From contig CAJJBN010000027.1 in NCBI GenBank assembly GCA_905182435.1, positions 1 through 64,000 on the forward strand: a stretch of DNA of 64,000 bases, given 5' to 3'. The DNA is from Opitutaceae bacterium BACL24 MAG-120322-bin51 (lineage in GTDB: Bacteria > Verrucomicrobiota > Verrucomicrobiia > Opitutales > Coraliomargaritaceae). A model generated the notes under the pieces. The model was not told the DNA's origin. It did not search any database and was given only the letters and a program-made list of their open reading frames with translations. Shown one piece after another: positions 42,782 to 53,994 of this stretch (positions within the stretch are counted from its first letter, which is position 1; each line of letters starts with the position of its first letter). The position numbers were made by a program, and so were the translations under genes.

Positions 42782-43732
42782 CTAGAAGCTATAGATAAGT
42801 TCTGCAGCGAGTGTAGTGAAATCTTCGCCTTCCACTTCTTCGCAGGAAAGCTCAAGCAGACCAAACACATTGTCTGAGAAAGCATAGCTAGGAGAAACTG
42901 TGAATTTTTCATATTCAATATTGTTTTCGACGTCACCAGCAGAATAGCGTAACGTTAAACCAGCCTTACCGAATGAGTAGTAAGCTAGAGCCATGTAGGT
43001 GTCTTCTGCACGCTCTTCACCAGCCGTGAAAGTGCCATCCCAGTCATTGCTAGTATACTCAGCAGCGAATGTGAAAGCAGCGATGTCATAGCTAGCCCAG
43101 ATGTTGATTGTTTCATAGCCTGGATCATCCGCATAGATGAATTTTACAGTCAAATCTTCAATACCTGTGTAGGCAGCAAGGAATTCAACAGACGCTGAAT
43201 CATCTGCCTCTCCGACCCATAGACCTAACGCGAAGTCGTCTGTTGCGTAGTCAGCAGATGCGCCATAGGCATAACCCGCAGAATAGACCACACTGTTTGC
43301 GGCGCCTTGGTACGAATATTGGAAGAGTCCAGTTGCATCATAGGTTTCAAATCCTTGGTAGCTCAAGATGTTACCGATCGTGAAAGACAGCGCATCACTC
43401 GCAGCGTACGTAATGGTAACTGTTTCAAAATCCAAGTCGTCTGGGACCTCAACAGTATCCCCATCGCTGTCTTCAGCTTCAGTGGTTCTGCCATCCCGGA
43501 ATGAAAGTTCAGCCACTGCAGACCACTTGCTTTCCGCAGGAGTGAAACTGAATCCGAGCTCAAACTCAGCAAGTCCACCTTCAAGATTATCTCCTCTATC
43601 GGTATCTTCGTAATAAGCGTCAATATAACCATAGGCGCTCAGATCATCAGTGAGTGGAATCTCTGCATTCGCAACAGATCCGAAAAGTGCAACACTCGTA
43701 AGTGATGCTAGCAGTTCTTTTTTCATCTTCAT
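42782..43732 (-). CDS. Outer-membrane porin-like beta-barrel protein
   Basis: A 316-residue protein with a signal peptide (MKKELLASLTSVALFGSVANA) and a mature part of alternating amphipathic strands, very acidic loops (DTDRGDNLEGG, EAEDSDGDTVEV) and a terminal aromatic, LIYSF, the outer-membrane insertion signal. It fits the BBP2-like porin group common in Verrucomicrobiota. Its position just upstream of the urea uptake operon suggests it passes urea or amides through the outer membrane, by inference. The ATG at 43732 is chosen (MKMKKEL), because the 24 residues upstream are not signal-like. AT-rich DNA with no gene precedes it. Confidence 0.7.
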   Translation of the reverse strand: MKMKKELLASLTSVALFGSVANAEIPLTDDLSAYGYIDAYYEDTDRGDNLEGGLAEFELGFSFTPAESKWSAVAELSFRDGRTTEAEDSDGDTVEVPDDLDFETVTITYAASDALSFTIGNILSYQGFETYDATGLFQYSYQGAANSVVYSAGYAYGASADYATDDFALGLWVGEADDSASVEFLAAYTGIEDLTVKFIYADDPGYETINIWASYDIAAFTFAAEYTSNDWDGTFTAGEERAEDTYMALAYYSFGKAGLTLRYSAGDVENNIEYEKFTVSPSYAFSDNVFGLLELSCEEVEGEDFTTLAAELIYSF

Positions 43733-44364
43733 AATATTATTTGTTTGTTTGTTGTTTTTCGCTGCATGGTTGCAGCGCATCACTATTAGCTTCCTGCATG
43801 CCAATTTTTCATTTGTGCGGCTCTTTTTTCAAAAAAAAGGACTCACTATAATTTATGATAAAAATAAACAGACTAATAAATTTGAGAGATTTAACGCACG
43901 CATTATCCTTCAAATAACGTATTCATTTATCAATTACAATAAGCCTGGTGTGAGATAAAAAAACTCCGCCCAACCCTTCATACATCACGATTGCAGCGCA
44001 GACGCCGACGCACCCCACCCATACTTATTAAAACAACAATACTTAGACAAAGCCCCGCCATCAGCTACAACTTCCAACGTCACTTAGGTAAGTGCACTTC
44101 GCGCCCGCACCCCCAAAGGCCACGCACGCCAAAGTTCGCAACAGACTTATATTTGACATCTAAATCGAGAAAAATTCTTCTAAATTGACCACTATAGATA
44201 AAAAAGACCCACCCGATTAGTTCGCTAAAGCAGCCAACTCACCGCTTACTTTCGAGCCGCGAAGCCGATTCAAAAACACCAAAAAGGTAGCGCTGATAAA
44301 ATAAATGGGCGACGCTGCGCACACTGAAGATACGGCACGAGCCTAAAGCGGGCGGCCGCAATGA
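43733..44364. other. AT-rich gene-free region
   Basis: This 630-bp gap upstream of the porin gene contains A/T-rich runs (AAAAAACAAAC-like and TTTTTTCAAAAAAAAGG) and several stops in every frame. I see no coding sequence, RNA gene or repeat in it. The porin promoter must lie in its left part. Its right end runs into the displaced rsmG fragment. Confidence 0.5.
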
Positions 44365-44428
44365 CTGCTCCACTCTCAACGGCTTGCGCGCTCGGTACAT
44401 CGCGGGCATCGAAATGCGCAATATATTT
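44365..44428 (-). pseudogene. Displaced second copy of the rsmG 3' end
   Basis: This 64-bp segment matches the last 66 bp of rsmG (44888-44953) at about 85% by eye, including CTGCTCCACTCTC, GGCTTGCGCG and CATCGCGGGCATCGAAATG, with a 2-bp gap. In translation it keeps YIAHFDARDV against [10 protein letters not shown] in RsmG. The stop codon is lost (TCA at 44362-44364). About 460 bp with an opposite-strand small ORF separate the copies. Confidence 0.75.
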
Positions 44429-44519
44429 AAGCAATGGCAAGTCGCCCAAACCCCTCAATGACAGCCAACAGAAAGTGTAGCGCATGAAATAAAATCGGCA
44501 CCTTCGCGCTCTAACGAGT

Positions 44520-44738
44520 ATGACTCACCAAAATACAAATTGTTCGACAGGTGGTTGCGGCAGCAAGGGGCTATGCCCTGGAGTCGCGCTGCTACTCGCC
44601 TATCTAGCCGGCTTCGGCCTCGCCGAATTAACTGGCAGCACACTGCTCGGCTTCCTAGTCGGCCTACCTTTATTCATCGTGCTGGTTTTAGGCCTGCCAC
44701 GAAAGCGTGCCGCCACGAGTGAACAGACAAACGACTAA
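44520..44738 (+). CDS. Small Cys-rich membrane protein, unknown
   Basis: A 72-residue predicted protein with an ATG start. The N-terminus has a Cys cluster (NCSTGGCGSKGLCPGV), followed by two hydrophobic helices (about residues 23-41 and 42-60) split by a Gly-rich turn, and a basic tail LPRKRAATSEQTND. It matches no family I know. It runs opposite to its neighbours and lies between the two copies of the rsmG 3' end. A 7-bp hairpin (AGCCAGG/CCTGGCT near 44814-44833) follows. Codon use is ordinary for the window. Confidence 0.5.
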   Translation: MTHQNTNCSTGGCGSKGLCPGVALLLAYLAGFGLAELTGSTLLGFLVGLPLFIVLVLGLPRKRAATSEQTND

Positions 44739-44884
44739 GCAAATATTCAAAGTCTAGCACATGAGAACGTGGCGTGTCCGCTTGTCGGACGCCTTCGCCA
44801 GAGTTGTTCACAAGCCAGGCCACACCCTGGCTCGCACTCAAGGGCATAGTAACCAGCGCGCACAGCACTTTCAAAGTTCCGCAA

Positions 44885-45556
44885 CTACTGCTCCACTCTC
44901 GGCGGCTTGCGCGCGCGTTGCACATCGCGGGCATCGAAATGTAGGATATATTTCTGCTCAAAATAAGGATCCGTAAACGTCTCTTCTAAATTGATCACCT
45001 TGCGCGGGCGAATACCAAGCACTTCCAACTCGTCATCCATTTCGCCGCCCTTCCAGTACAGCACACCATTCGGGATCGTGTTCTTTTCGCCGCGACGCAC
45101 GTTGTTCTTAATCCACATGAAAAATTCGGGCAGGTTTTTCACTGCACGGCCGGTCACGAAATCGAACTGCTTTTTAACCTCCTCCGCGCGAATCTGCTTA
45201 GCTTCAACATTTTTCAAACCAAGCTGGGCGATCAAATCCTGCACCACCGTGATCTTCTTCCCAATCGAATCGATCAAGGTGAAATGCGCCTGCGGATAGC
45301 AGATCGCCATGATGATCCCAGGAAAGCCACCGCCCGTGCCGACGTCCATGATTCGGGTGCCATTCATTAACTTCAGATGATTGGTAATCGCGAGACAATG
45401 CGAGAGGTGGCGATCCTCCAGATGCTCGATATCCTTACGCGAAATCAGGTTAATCTTTCCATTCCACTCACGCAGCAGCACCGCCCAGCGCTCCAGCACA
45501 GGCCAGGACGCTTCAGGAATATTAGGAAATTTCGCTTTTAATTGTTCTACACTCAT
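44885..45556 (-). CDS. rsmG: 16S rRNA (guanine(527)-N7)-methyltransferase
   Basis: A 223-residue SAM-dependent methyltransferase that modifies G527 of 16S rRNA. The SAM site is [20 protein letters not shown], preceded by the N-terminal [20 protein letters not shown] motif. [19 protein letters not shown] and [15 protein letters not shown] complete the fold. A GTG at 45559 precedes the ATG at 45556; the latter is chosen. The stop of the ATPase gene is 3 bp upstream, so the two form an operon. A diverged second copy of its 3' end lies at 44365-44428. Confidence 0.95.
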   Translation of the reverse strand: MSVEQLKAKFPNIPEASWPVLERWAVLLREWNGKINLISRKDIEHLEDRHLSHCLAITNHLKLMNGTRIMDVGTGGGFPGIIMAICYPQAHFTLIDSIGKKITVVQDLIAQLGLKNVEAKQIRAEEVKKQFDFVTGRAVKNLPEFFMWIKNNVRRGEKNTIPNGVLYWKGGEMDDELEVLGIRPRKVINLEETFTDPYFEQKYILHFDARDVQRARKPPRVEQ

Positions 45557-45559
45557 CAC

Positions 45560-46732
45560 TTAACTAAGGCCTAGGTCGAGGCGGTTCCGTTGATGGACCC
45601 ACTCTTTAAAATATGGATTATCATACGCATAGCCCGGAGCCGATTCGATACCGTAAAGCACCCCTCGCTCAAGCAGCGCCTTCAAGGTATTCGAGACACT
45701 ACCGCTTGCTGGCAAACTAAATCTCCGGCGCACCGATTCACTCCCCAGCTTCATCTCCCCCTCTGCCATCGCTCGCAGAATATTCTGCTGATGCTGCGTG
45801 AACTGCTGCCAGTCGCTCTGAAAATACGCCTGATCCTCTGCAATAATCGCTCGATATGCACGATCTACCATCGGTTCAGTCAACTCCCCACTCGCTGCTG
45901 CCAGTGGAAAACTCATCGCTGCCAGACGCAGACGATCCACGGTGCAAGTCTCAGCGAGTTCCAACAGGCGGTCGAGCGCATCTAGTTGTGAAACACCACT
46001 CGCCTTAAATTTACCAACCAACCAATTCCGCATCTCCTGCAACGGCACTGGCTCAAAATTGATCGCACTGAACATCTTATAAAACGCACGATCGCTCGAC
46101 ATCAGCATATTAATCAAATGCACACGCGACCCCGTAAATACATAGCTCATATTCGAGTGGTGCTGAATGACGGCACGCAAATTCCACAAAGTCGCCTCAT
46201 CTTCAAAGCGCGCCAGCTCTTGAAACTCATCAATGACCAATCCGAAATGGCGCCCTTGCTGCTTCGCAAGTTCATTCGCACGGTCTAAAATCCCAACAAA
46301 CGTCGCACGCTGCTCATCAATCGGCGCCGTTCGAGCGACCGGCTTCAGCCGCACCTTAATCGCACCAGTCAGCGGGTCGGCTTCAGTCTCCAACTGCAAG
46401 GTCAACGCTCGCATCAAATCCCCCAAATAATCCTGCCAATTCTTGCCACTGGCAGTGGTGATCTGCTGTAACAGTGCATTCGATAAATCTGCCAGTTGCG
46501 TCGCAGTCGAAAAATCAACCATCATCACAGCCAAACCTTCAGCTTTAAGCTCTTCAACGACTGACTTACACAGTGTCGTCTTTCCCATCCGCCGACGGCC
46601 ATGAATCAGCAGTCGCCGCCCAGGCTCACTGAGCGCCTCACGCAATCGCTGACGATCCGACACCCGATTGATCACCTCAGGACGGGCATCGATCGTCTCA
46701 TAACGAAAGGGATTTGTGGGCAATTCACTCAT
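45560..46732 (-). CDS. AAA ATPase with C-terminal winged helix (ATPase_2 type)
   Basis: A 390-residue protein. The P-loop is GRRRMGKTTLCKS (residues 45-57), Walker B is FGLVIDEFQELARFE near residue 170, and the sensor-like segment YVFTGSRVHLINMLM follows. The C-terminal 90 residues fit a winged helix (FTQHQQNILRAMAEGEMKLG, then SNTLKALLERGVLYG). This layout matches the ATPase_2/AAA_14 group seen in archaea and in scattered bacterial genomes, often linked to toxin or nuclease genes. The target is unknown. It lies directly upstream of rsmG with no gap. Confidence 0.75.
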   Translation of the reverse strand: MSELPTNPFRYETIDARPEVINRVSDRQRLREALSEPGRRLLIHGRRRMGKTTLCKSVVEELKAEGLAVMMVDFSTATQLADLSNALLQQITTASGKNWQDYLGDLMRALTLQLETEADPLTGAIKVRLKPVARTAPIDEQRATFVGILDRANELAKQQGRHFGLVIDEFQELARFEDEATLWNLRAVIQHHSNMSYVFTGSRVHLINMLMSSDRAFYKMFSAINFEPVPLQEMRNWLVGKFKASGVSQLDALDRLLELAETCTVDRLRLAAMSFPLAAASGELTEPMVDRAYRAIIAEDQAYFQSDWQQFTQHQQNILRAMAEGEMKLGSESVRRRFSLPASGSVSNTLKALLERGVLYGIESAPGYAYDNPYFKEWVHQRNRLDLGLS

Positions 46733-46925
46733 AACATAGGCGGCTTTTAAACAACACAGACAAAACCTTTATCGCGCTGAACTTCATCTGAGTAAAGCTT
46801 TTTTAGTTCACTTGAATGAACTTCAGCAATACACACAACTATGCTTGACCAGACCAGAAGTACCGCAGAAACGGCTCCGACTTCGATCCTATCAGGCACT
46901 CAACTTAAACAACGGCGCCATCACC

Positions 46926-47540
46926 TCACTCGTTTCGCGCTTTGATCCGGCGATCCGCTTCCAGAATAATTGCCTCGCAACCCTTAAATTTGTGGTCGTC
47001 GAGGCAAAGGCGCTTCTGCTTGCCGTCGACCTCATAGATCGCGTAGGCGATGCCCTTTTTCTGCCACTGCTTACGGTCGATCTTCACGATCGAGTCTAAC
47101 TCCACGCGTTGCCCAGACGTGCCAATCACGACATCGCCCTCCGCCCGCACGCTCAACTTGTGGTTCCACAGCACCCACAACCCAAAAAACACCGAGCCAG
47201 TCATCATCACCCAGCCGATCATCCGCTGCTCACGAATCGACGCATCGGTGCGCTCCTTCGGCATGTCGCGCTTGTAGCCAGCCTGCTTCGCATGACGCTC
47301 CCACGCAATGCGCAGGTATTCATTCACCTCAGCGCCGTGCGCCTGATGCTCCACGGCTTCAATCTTACCAGACGCAACCATCGCTGCCTCAATTTCGACA
47401 AATTCCGCATGCCGCTCCGCCCCATTCGGCCAGACAACATAACCGTCATACAAGAACCAAGCCGAAATCGTGGAAACCATAAAAAGCATAAACAGCATCC
47501 GGCGGCGCCATTCCTTTGAAATTCGTGCATCAACATCCAT
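46926..47540 (-). CDS. Protein with two membrane segments, unknown
   Basis: A 204-residue protein. The first hydrophobic segment is RMLFMLFMVSTISAWFLYDG (near residue 17), then a charged helical part with KERTDASIREQRMIGW, then a second hydrophobic segment VMMTGSVFFGLWVLW (near residue 112). The C-terminal 80 residues form a soluble domain of beta type (EGDVVIGTSGQRVELDSIVK). I do not recognise it. An in-frame start 36 bp upstream is possible. It is divergent from vapBC and lies upstream of the ATPase gene across a 190-bp gap in which I see nothing. Confidence 0.6.
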   Translation of the reverse strand: MDVDARISKEWRRRMLFMLFMVSTISAWFLYDGYVVWPNGAERHAEFVEIEAAMVASGKIEAVEHQAHGAEVNEYLRIAWERHAKQAGYKRDMPKERTDASIREQRMIGWVMMTGSVFFGLWVLWNHKLSVRAEGDVVIGTSGQRVELDSIVKIDRKQWQKKGIAYAIYEVDGKQKRLCLDDHKFKGCEAIILEADRRIKARNE

Positions 47541-47594
47541 GCATCCATCAGTGAACAGTTCTTGCACCAACGCCAATCCCTATTTGAGGCTAAC

Positions 47595-47622
47595 TTGACA
47601 TAAGGCGATTAGCTGACATTAT
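47595..47622 (+). promoter_or_regulatory. Candidate promoter of vapBC
   Basis: A perfect -35 TTGACA (47595-47600) is followed 16 bp later by CATTAT (47617-47622), four of six matches to a -10 box. The implied start is at about 47629, next to the ATG at 47630, so the transcript may have almost no leader. Confidence 0.45.
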
Positions 47623-47629
47623 GTATTCT

Positions 47630-47869
47630 ATGAAGACTACTTTAAATATTCCCGACAAACGCATGAAGGCCTTACTAAAGGCCACAAAAGCGAAGACCAA
47701 GACGGAAGCGATCAACACCGCGATCGAAGACTACATTTACCAAGAGAACGTCAAAGCCATCCTCGCCCTAGAAGGCAGTTCGCCTGATTTCATGACTCAA
47801 GACGAACTACAAGACATGCGTAACATGGAGCTACAGGAGCAGAGCGATATGGAGAATCCAAAGCAATGA
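47630..47869 (+). CDS. vapB: VapB-type antitoxin
   Basis: A 79-residue protein starting MKTTLNIPDKRMKALLKATK, the usual ribbon-helix-helix start of VapB antitoxins, with TKTEAINTAIEDYI next. The acidic C-terminus (LQDMRNMELQEQSD) would bind the toxin. An ATG three codons earlier (47621) is possible. It overlaps vapC by four bases (ATGA), which supports coupled translation of the pair. Confidence 0.85.
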   Translation: MKTTLNIPDKRMKALLKATKAKTKTEAINTAIEDYIYQENVKAILALEGSSPDFMTQDELQDMRNMELQEQSDMENPKQ

Positions 47870-48237
47870 AGCTAATAGACACCTCCGCCTGGATCAGCTT
47901 CATCAACCCAAAATATCAGTCACCCAAAAATGCAGAATTACGGAAACTGATACAACAGGGCAAGGCCGCCCTATGCGACTTAGTTCAACTGGAATTACAA
48001 GGCTACAAGCAATCAGAAGCCAAAGCCGTTGAACTGATCGTCGAAACCGTGCCCAAGTTGGAGCATTCGCCTCAAGTTTGGAGCCTCGCATATAAGATCG
48101 CCAGAAAATGCCGCATCGCAGGCAAGCCAGTCCCCAACACCGACATCCTCATCTACGCAACCGCCCAGCACCACGGCTGCGAGGTCTTCCACAACGACAA
48201 ACACTTCGACTGGCTCGCTGAAATCGCAGCTAAGTAA
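47866..48237 (+). CDS. vapC: VapC-type PIN-domain ribonuclease toxin
   Basis: A 123-residue PIN-domain toxin that cuts tRNA or rRNA in known members. The acidic active-site residues are in KLIDTSAWI (Asp5), DLVQLELQGY (Glu near residue 44) and VPNTDILIYATAQHHG (Asp near residue 92), with a further Asp near KHFDWLAE. Length is typical. It is paired with the overlapping vapB. Confidence 0.88.
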   Translation: MKLIDTSAWISFINPKYQSPKNAELRKLIQQGKAALCDLVQLELQGYKQSEAKAVELIVETVPKLEHSPQVWSLAYKIARKCRIAGKPVPNTDILIYATAQHHGCEVFHNDKHFDWLAEIAAK

Positions 48238-48262
48238 TACCAGATTCAAAGCTTGCCATAAC

Positions 48263-48290
48263 ATATCAATATATGATGATACGTTGATAT
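48263..48290. promoter_or_regulatory. Inverted repeat upstream of metH
   Basis: ATATCAA (48263-48269) and TTGATAT (48284-48290) are perfect 7-bp arms 14 bp apart, with an inner near-palindrome ATCAATATATGAT. It lies 10-37 bp before the metH start and looks like an operator for a dimeric regulator. The regulator is not known. Confidence 0.45.
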
Positions 48291-48299
48291 TTAAATTCT

Positions 48300-52172
<3,873 letters not shown>

Positions 52173-52238
52173 GATTCCCCTGTCGGTCATCGCCAGTGGA
52201 GCATCTAAGGCGACTCCGCAGAAAATCGAAAGTAGCCA

Positions 52239-52643
52239 TTAGCTCCAATCCTCAATCACGAGATTGGGGATTTTTAAAAAGTCCTTGGTATTGAGGGTCG
52301 CCACTTTCAGGTTGTTAGCGAGTGCAGTCGCTCCGATCAACAAGTCGAATTCGCCAATGCTCAGGCCAGCCCTCAAGGTCCCGGCCTTGATACGTGCGTA
52401 GGTTTCGATCACCTTGCGATCAAGCGGAAGAACCACCAATTGGTTTTTCAAATAGTGCTCATACTCTGCCCAGAGACGGACCGACGCCTTTTTTTCCAAA
52501 CCAAAGAGCACCTCCGCTTCGCAAATGCTTGAGATGGCCAGCGAGGCATTGCCCAACTCCGACCAGCGCTGAACCGTCCTCTGATGCGGATGGCGTCGCA
52601 AGCGCTGAGAGTAAATCGAAGTATCGAGTAAGTGTGTGATCAT
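52239..52643 (-). CDS. PIN-domain toxin, VapC type
   Basis: A 134-residue PIN-domain protein starting MITHLLDTSIYSQRLRR with the first catalytic Asp at residue 7. Glu in SSICEAEVLFGL and Asp in GEFDLLIGATALANN complete the site; TLNTKDFLKIPNL is the usual end. Ribonuclease activity is expected from the family. Its antitoxin gene ends 2 bp upstream. Confidence 0.88.
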   Translation of the reverse strand: MITHLLDTSIYSQRLRRHPHQRTVQRWSELGNASLAISSICEAEVLFGLEKKASVRLWAEYEHYLKNQLVVLPLDRKVIETYARIKAGTLRAGLSIGEFDLLIGATALANNLKVATLNTKDFLKIPNLVIEDWS

Positions 52644-52645
52644 TG

Positions 52646-52900
52646 TTAATCCAGCGGATCTTCACGCTGCAGCTCCGAGCGCTGCGGCAAAATAAAATCA
52701 ACGTCCAATGCTCCGTAGCGGGCTCGTGCCTCTTCAACGGTATCCCATACGGAAGTCGAGGCGCACTCTTCTTCGATCGGCACCAATTTGACCACAGGTT
52801 TACCGCGACGGCTAATTACACAGGGTTGCCCAGTCTCTGACACCTGATTGCAGATCTCAGAGAGGCGATTCTTTGCGTCGTAAAGGGGAACCATTTCCAT
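52646..52900 (-). CDS. Phd/YefM-type antitoxin
   Basis: An 84-residue protein with the Phd/YefM N-terminal fold: MVPLYDAKNRLSEICNQVSE, then GQPCVISRRGKPVVKLVPIE. The C-terminal half is acidic and probably unfolded until it binds the toxin. It is placed before a PIN toxin gene, as in many such pairs. Confidence 0.87.
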   Translation of the reverse strand: MEMVPLYDAKNRLSEICNQVSETGQPCVISRRGKPVVKLVPIEEECASTSVWDTVEEARARYGALDVDFILPQRSELQREDPLD

Positions 52901-53092
52901 CTCTAAAAGATCTAGCTATCTAGCTATATTGTCAAGTCGATCGTTGATACAAACAACGCAGAGCCCGAAGTAATACAGGCCACGCCCGGCCCGTCGCGAT
53001 CGCTCAAACAATATCGCGAGTTATACTTGTTCGCAGACAGGACTCAGAATCTCCACGGTCTGCGACAAATACAGGCCCTACAATCTAGACCC

Positions 53093-53123
53093 AAAAAACC
53101 CCCGTCCTAAAACGGGGGCTTTT
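53093..53123 (-). terminator. Rho-independent terminator after slyD
   Basis: On the minus strand GCCCCCGT-TTTAGG-ACGGGGG is followed by six T residues, about 50 bp after the slyD stop. Confidence 0.9.
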
Positions 53124-53175
53124 GAAATTTGCAGCGATTCGCTACCAACGATTCACCGTTACGGCACGACCGTTC

Positions 53176-53772
53176 TTATTGGGAGCAACAGCCGCCTTGA
53201 TCGTCGCCTTTTGGCTCTTCAGAGCTGCAGCATTCGCCTTCAGCTTTTGGCTCGTCATTGCAGCAACCGCCTTCTTTGTCTTCACCGCCGCCACCGCAGC
53301 ATCCACCACCCTGCTGAATTTGGCCGTGTGCGATCTCTTCTTCAGTCGCCGCGCGAACTTCTTGGATCGTCACGTTGAAGTTAAGGTGCTTGCCCGCGAG
53401 CGGGTGATTGCCGTCGACAGTGACATCGTCGTCTTCGACTTTAATCACACGAACCGAGACCGGGCCTTGATCGGTGTTGGCTTGAAACTGCATGCCCGCC
53501 TGAAGATCTTCGACGCCTTGAAAACGCTCCTTCGGCACGACTTGCTCCAATGCTGGATTGACCTCGCCATAGCCATTTTCTGGATCGACGCGCACTTCTG
53601 CAGTCTCACCAACGAGCTTACCTGCGAGGGCAGCCTCGAGGCCTGGAATGATGTTACGATGACCGTGAAGATAGACCATTGGTTGTCCCGGTTGGGACTG
53701 ATCAATCATAGTTCCTTCATCATCTTTAAGGGCGTAGTCGATTGCGACTACTGTGCCATCTGCGATTTGCAT
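53176..53772 (-). CDS. slyD: FKBP-type peptidyl-prolyl isomerase SlyD with Cys-rich tail
   Basis: A 198-residue chaperone and prolyl isomerase. The FKBP domain starts with IADGTVVAIDYALKDDEGTM and has PMVYLHGHRNIIPGLEAALA; the insert-in-flap domain follows (VDPENGYGEVNPALEQVVPK). After HPLAGKHLNFNVTIQEVR the C-terminal 50 residues contain four Cys-Cys pairs in Gly/Glu-rich sequence (GGCCGGGG, GGCCNDE, GECCSSEE, GGCCSQ). In E. coli SlyD the tail is His-rich and holds nickel. Here Cys pairs replace it, which suggests binding of nickel, zinc or copper(I). A link with urease nickel supply is possible but unproven. Confidence 0.92.
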   Translation of the reverse strand: MQIADGTVVAIDYALKDDEGTMIDQSQPGQPMVYLHGHRNIIPGLEAALAGKLVGETAEVRVDPENGYGEVNPALEQVVPKERFQGVEDLQAGMQFQANTDQGPVSVRVIKVEDDDVTVDGNHPLAGKHLNFNVTIQEVRAATEEEIAHGQIQQGGGCCGGGGEDKEGGCCNDEPKAEGECCSSEEPKGDDQGGCCSQ

Positions 53773-53994
53773 AATCTGTAATATTTGTGGTTTCTGCGCG
53801 ATTGCGAAGCAGAACGAGTAGTCAATATCCGCGTGCCGTCAAAAAGAAAGGGACATATTTTCGCCAAACGATTGACCGATCTGACTGATTTCAAGTGCTT
53901 CAGCGCGCAAACTCACTTGACGGATGCGCCAAAAATGGGGTTTCTATCCAGACGCACGCAGCACACTTTTGACGCCTTCCTGCTTTTTCGGCCT

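Noticed and set aside
44239-44485. Minus-strand open frames as small proteins
   Set aside because: They are translations of the displaced rsmG end and flanking DNA, with no start signal.
46733-46925. Plus-strand frame 46812-47099 as a gene
   Set aside because: It is mostly antisense to the two-helix membrane protein gene and resembles nothing known.
48238-48299. SAM, SAH or cobalamin riboswitch before metH
   Set aside because: The gap is only 62 bp and AT-rich; none of the conserved riboswitch cores is recognisable.
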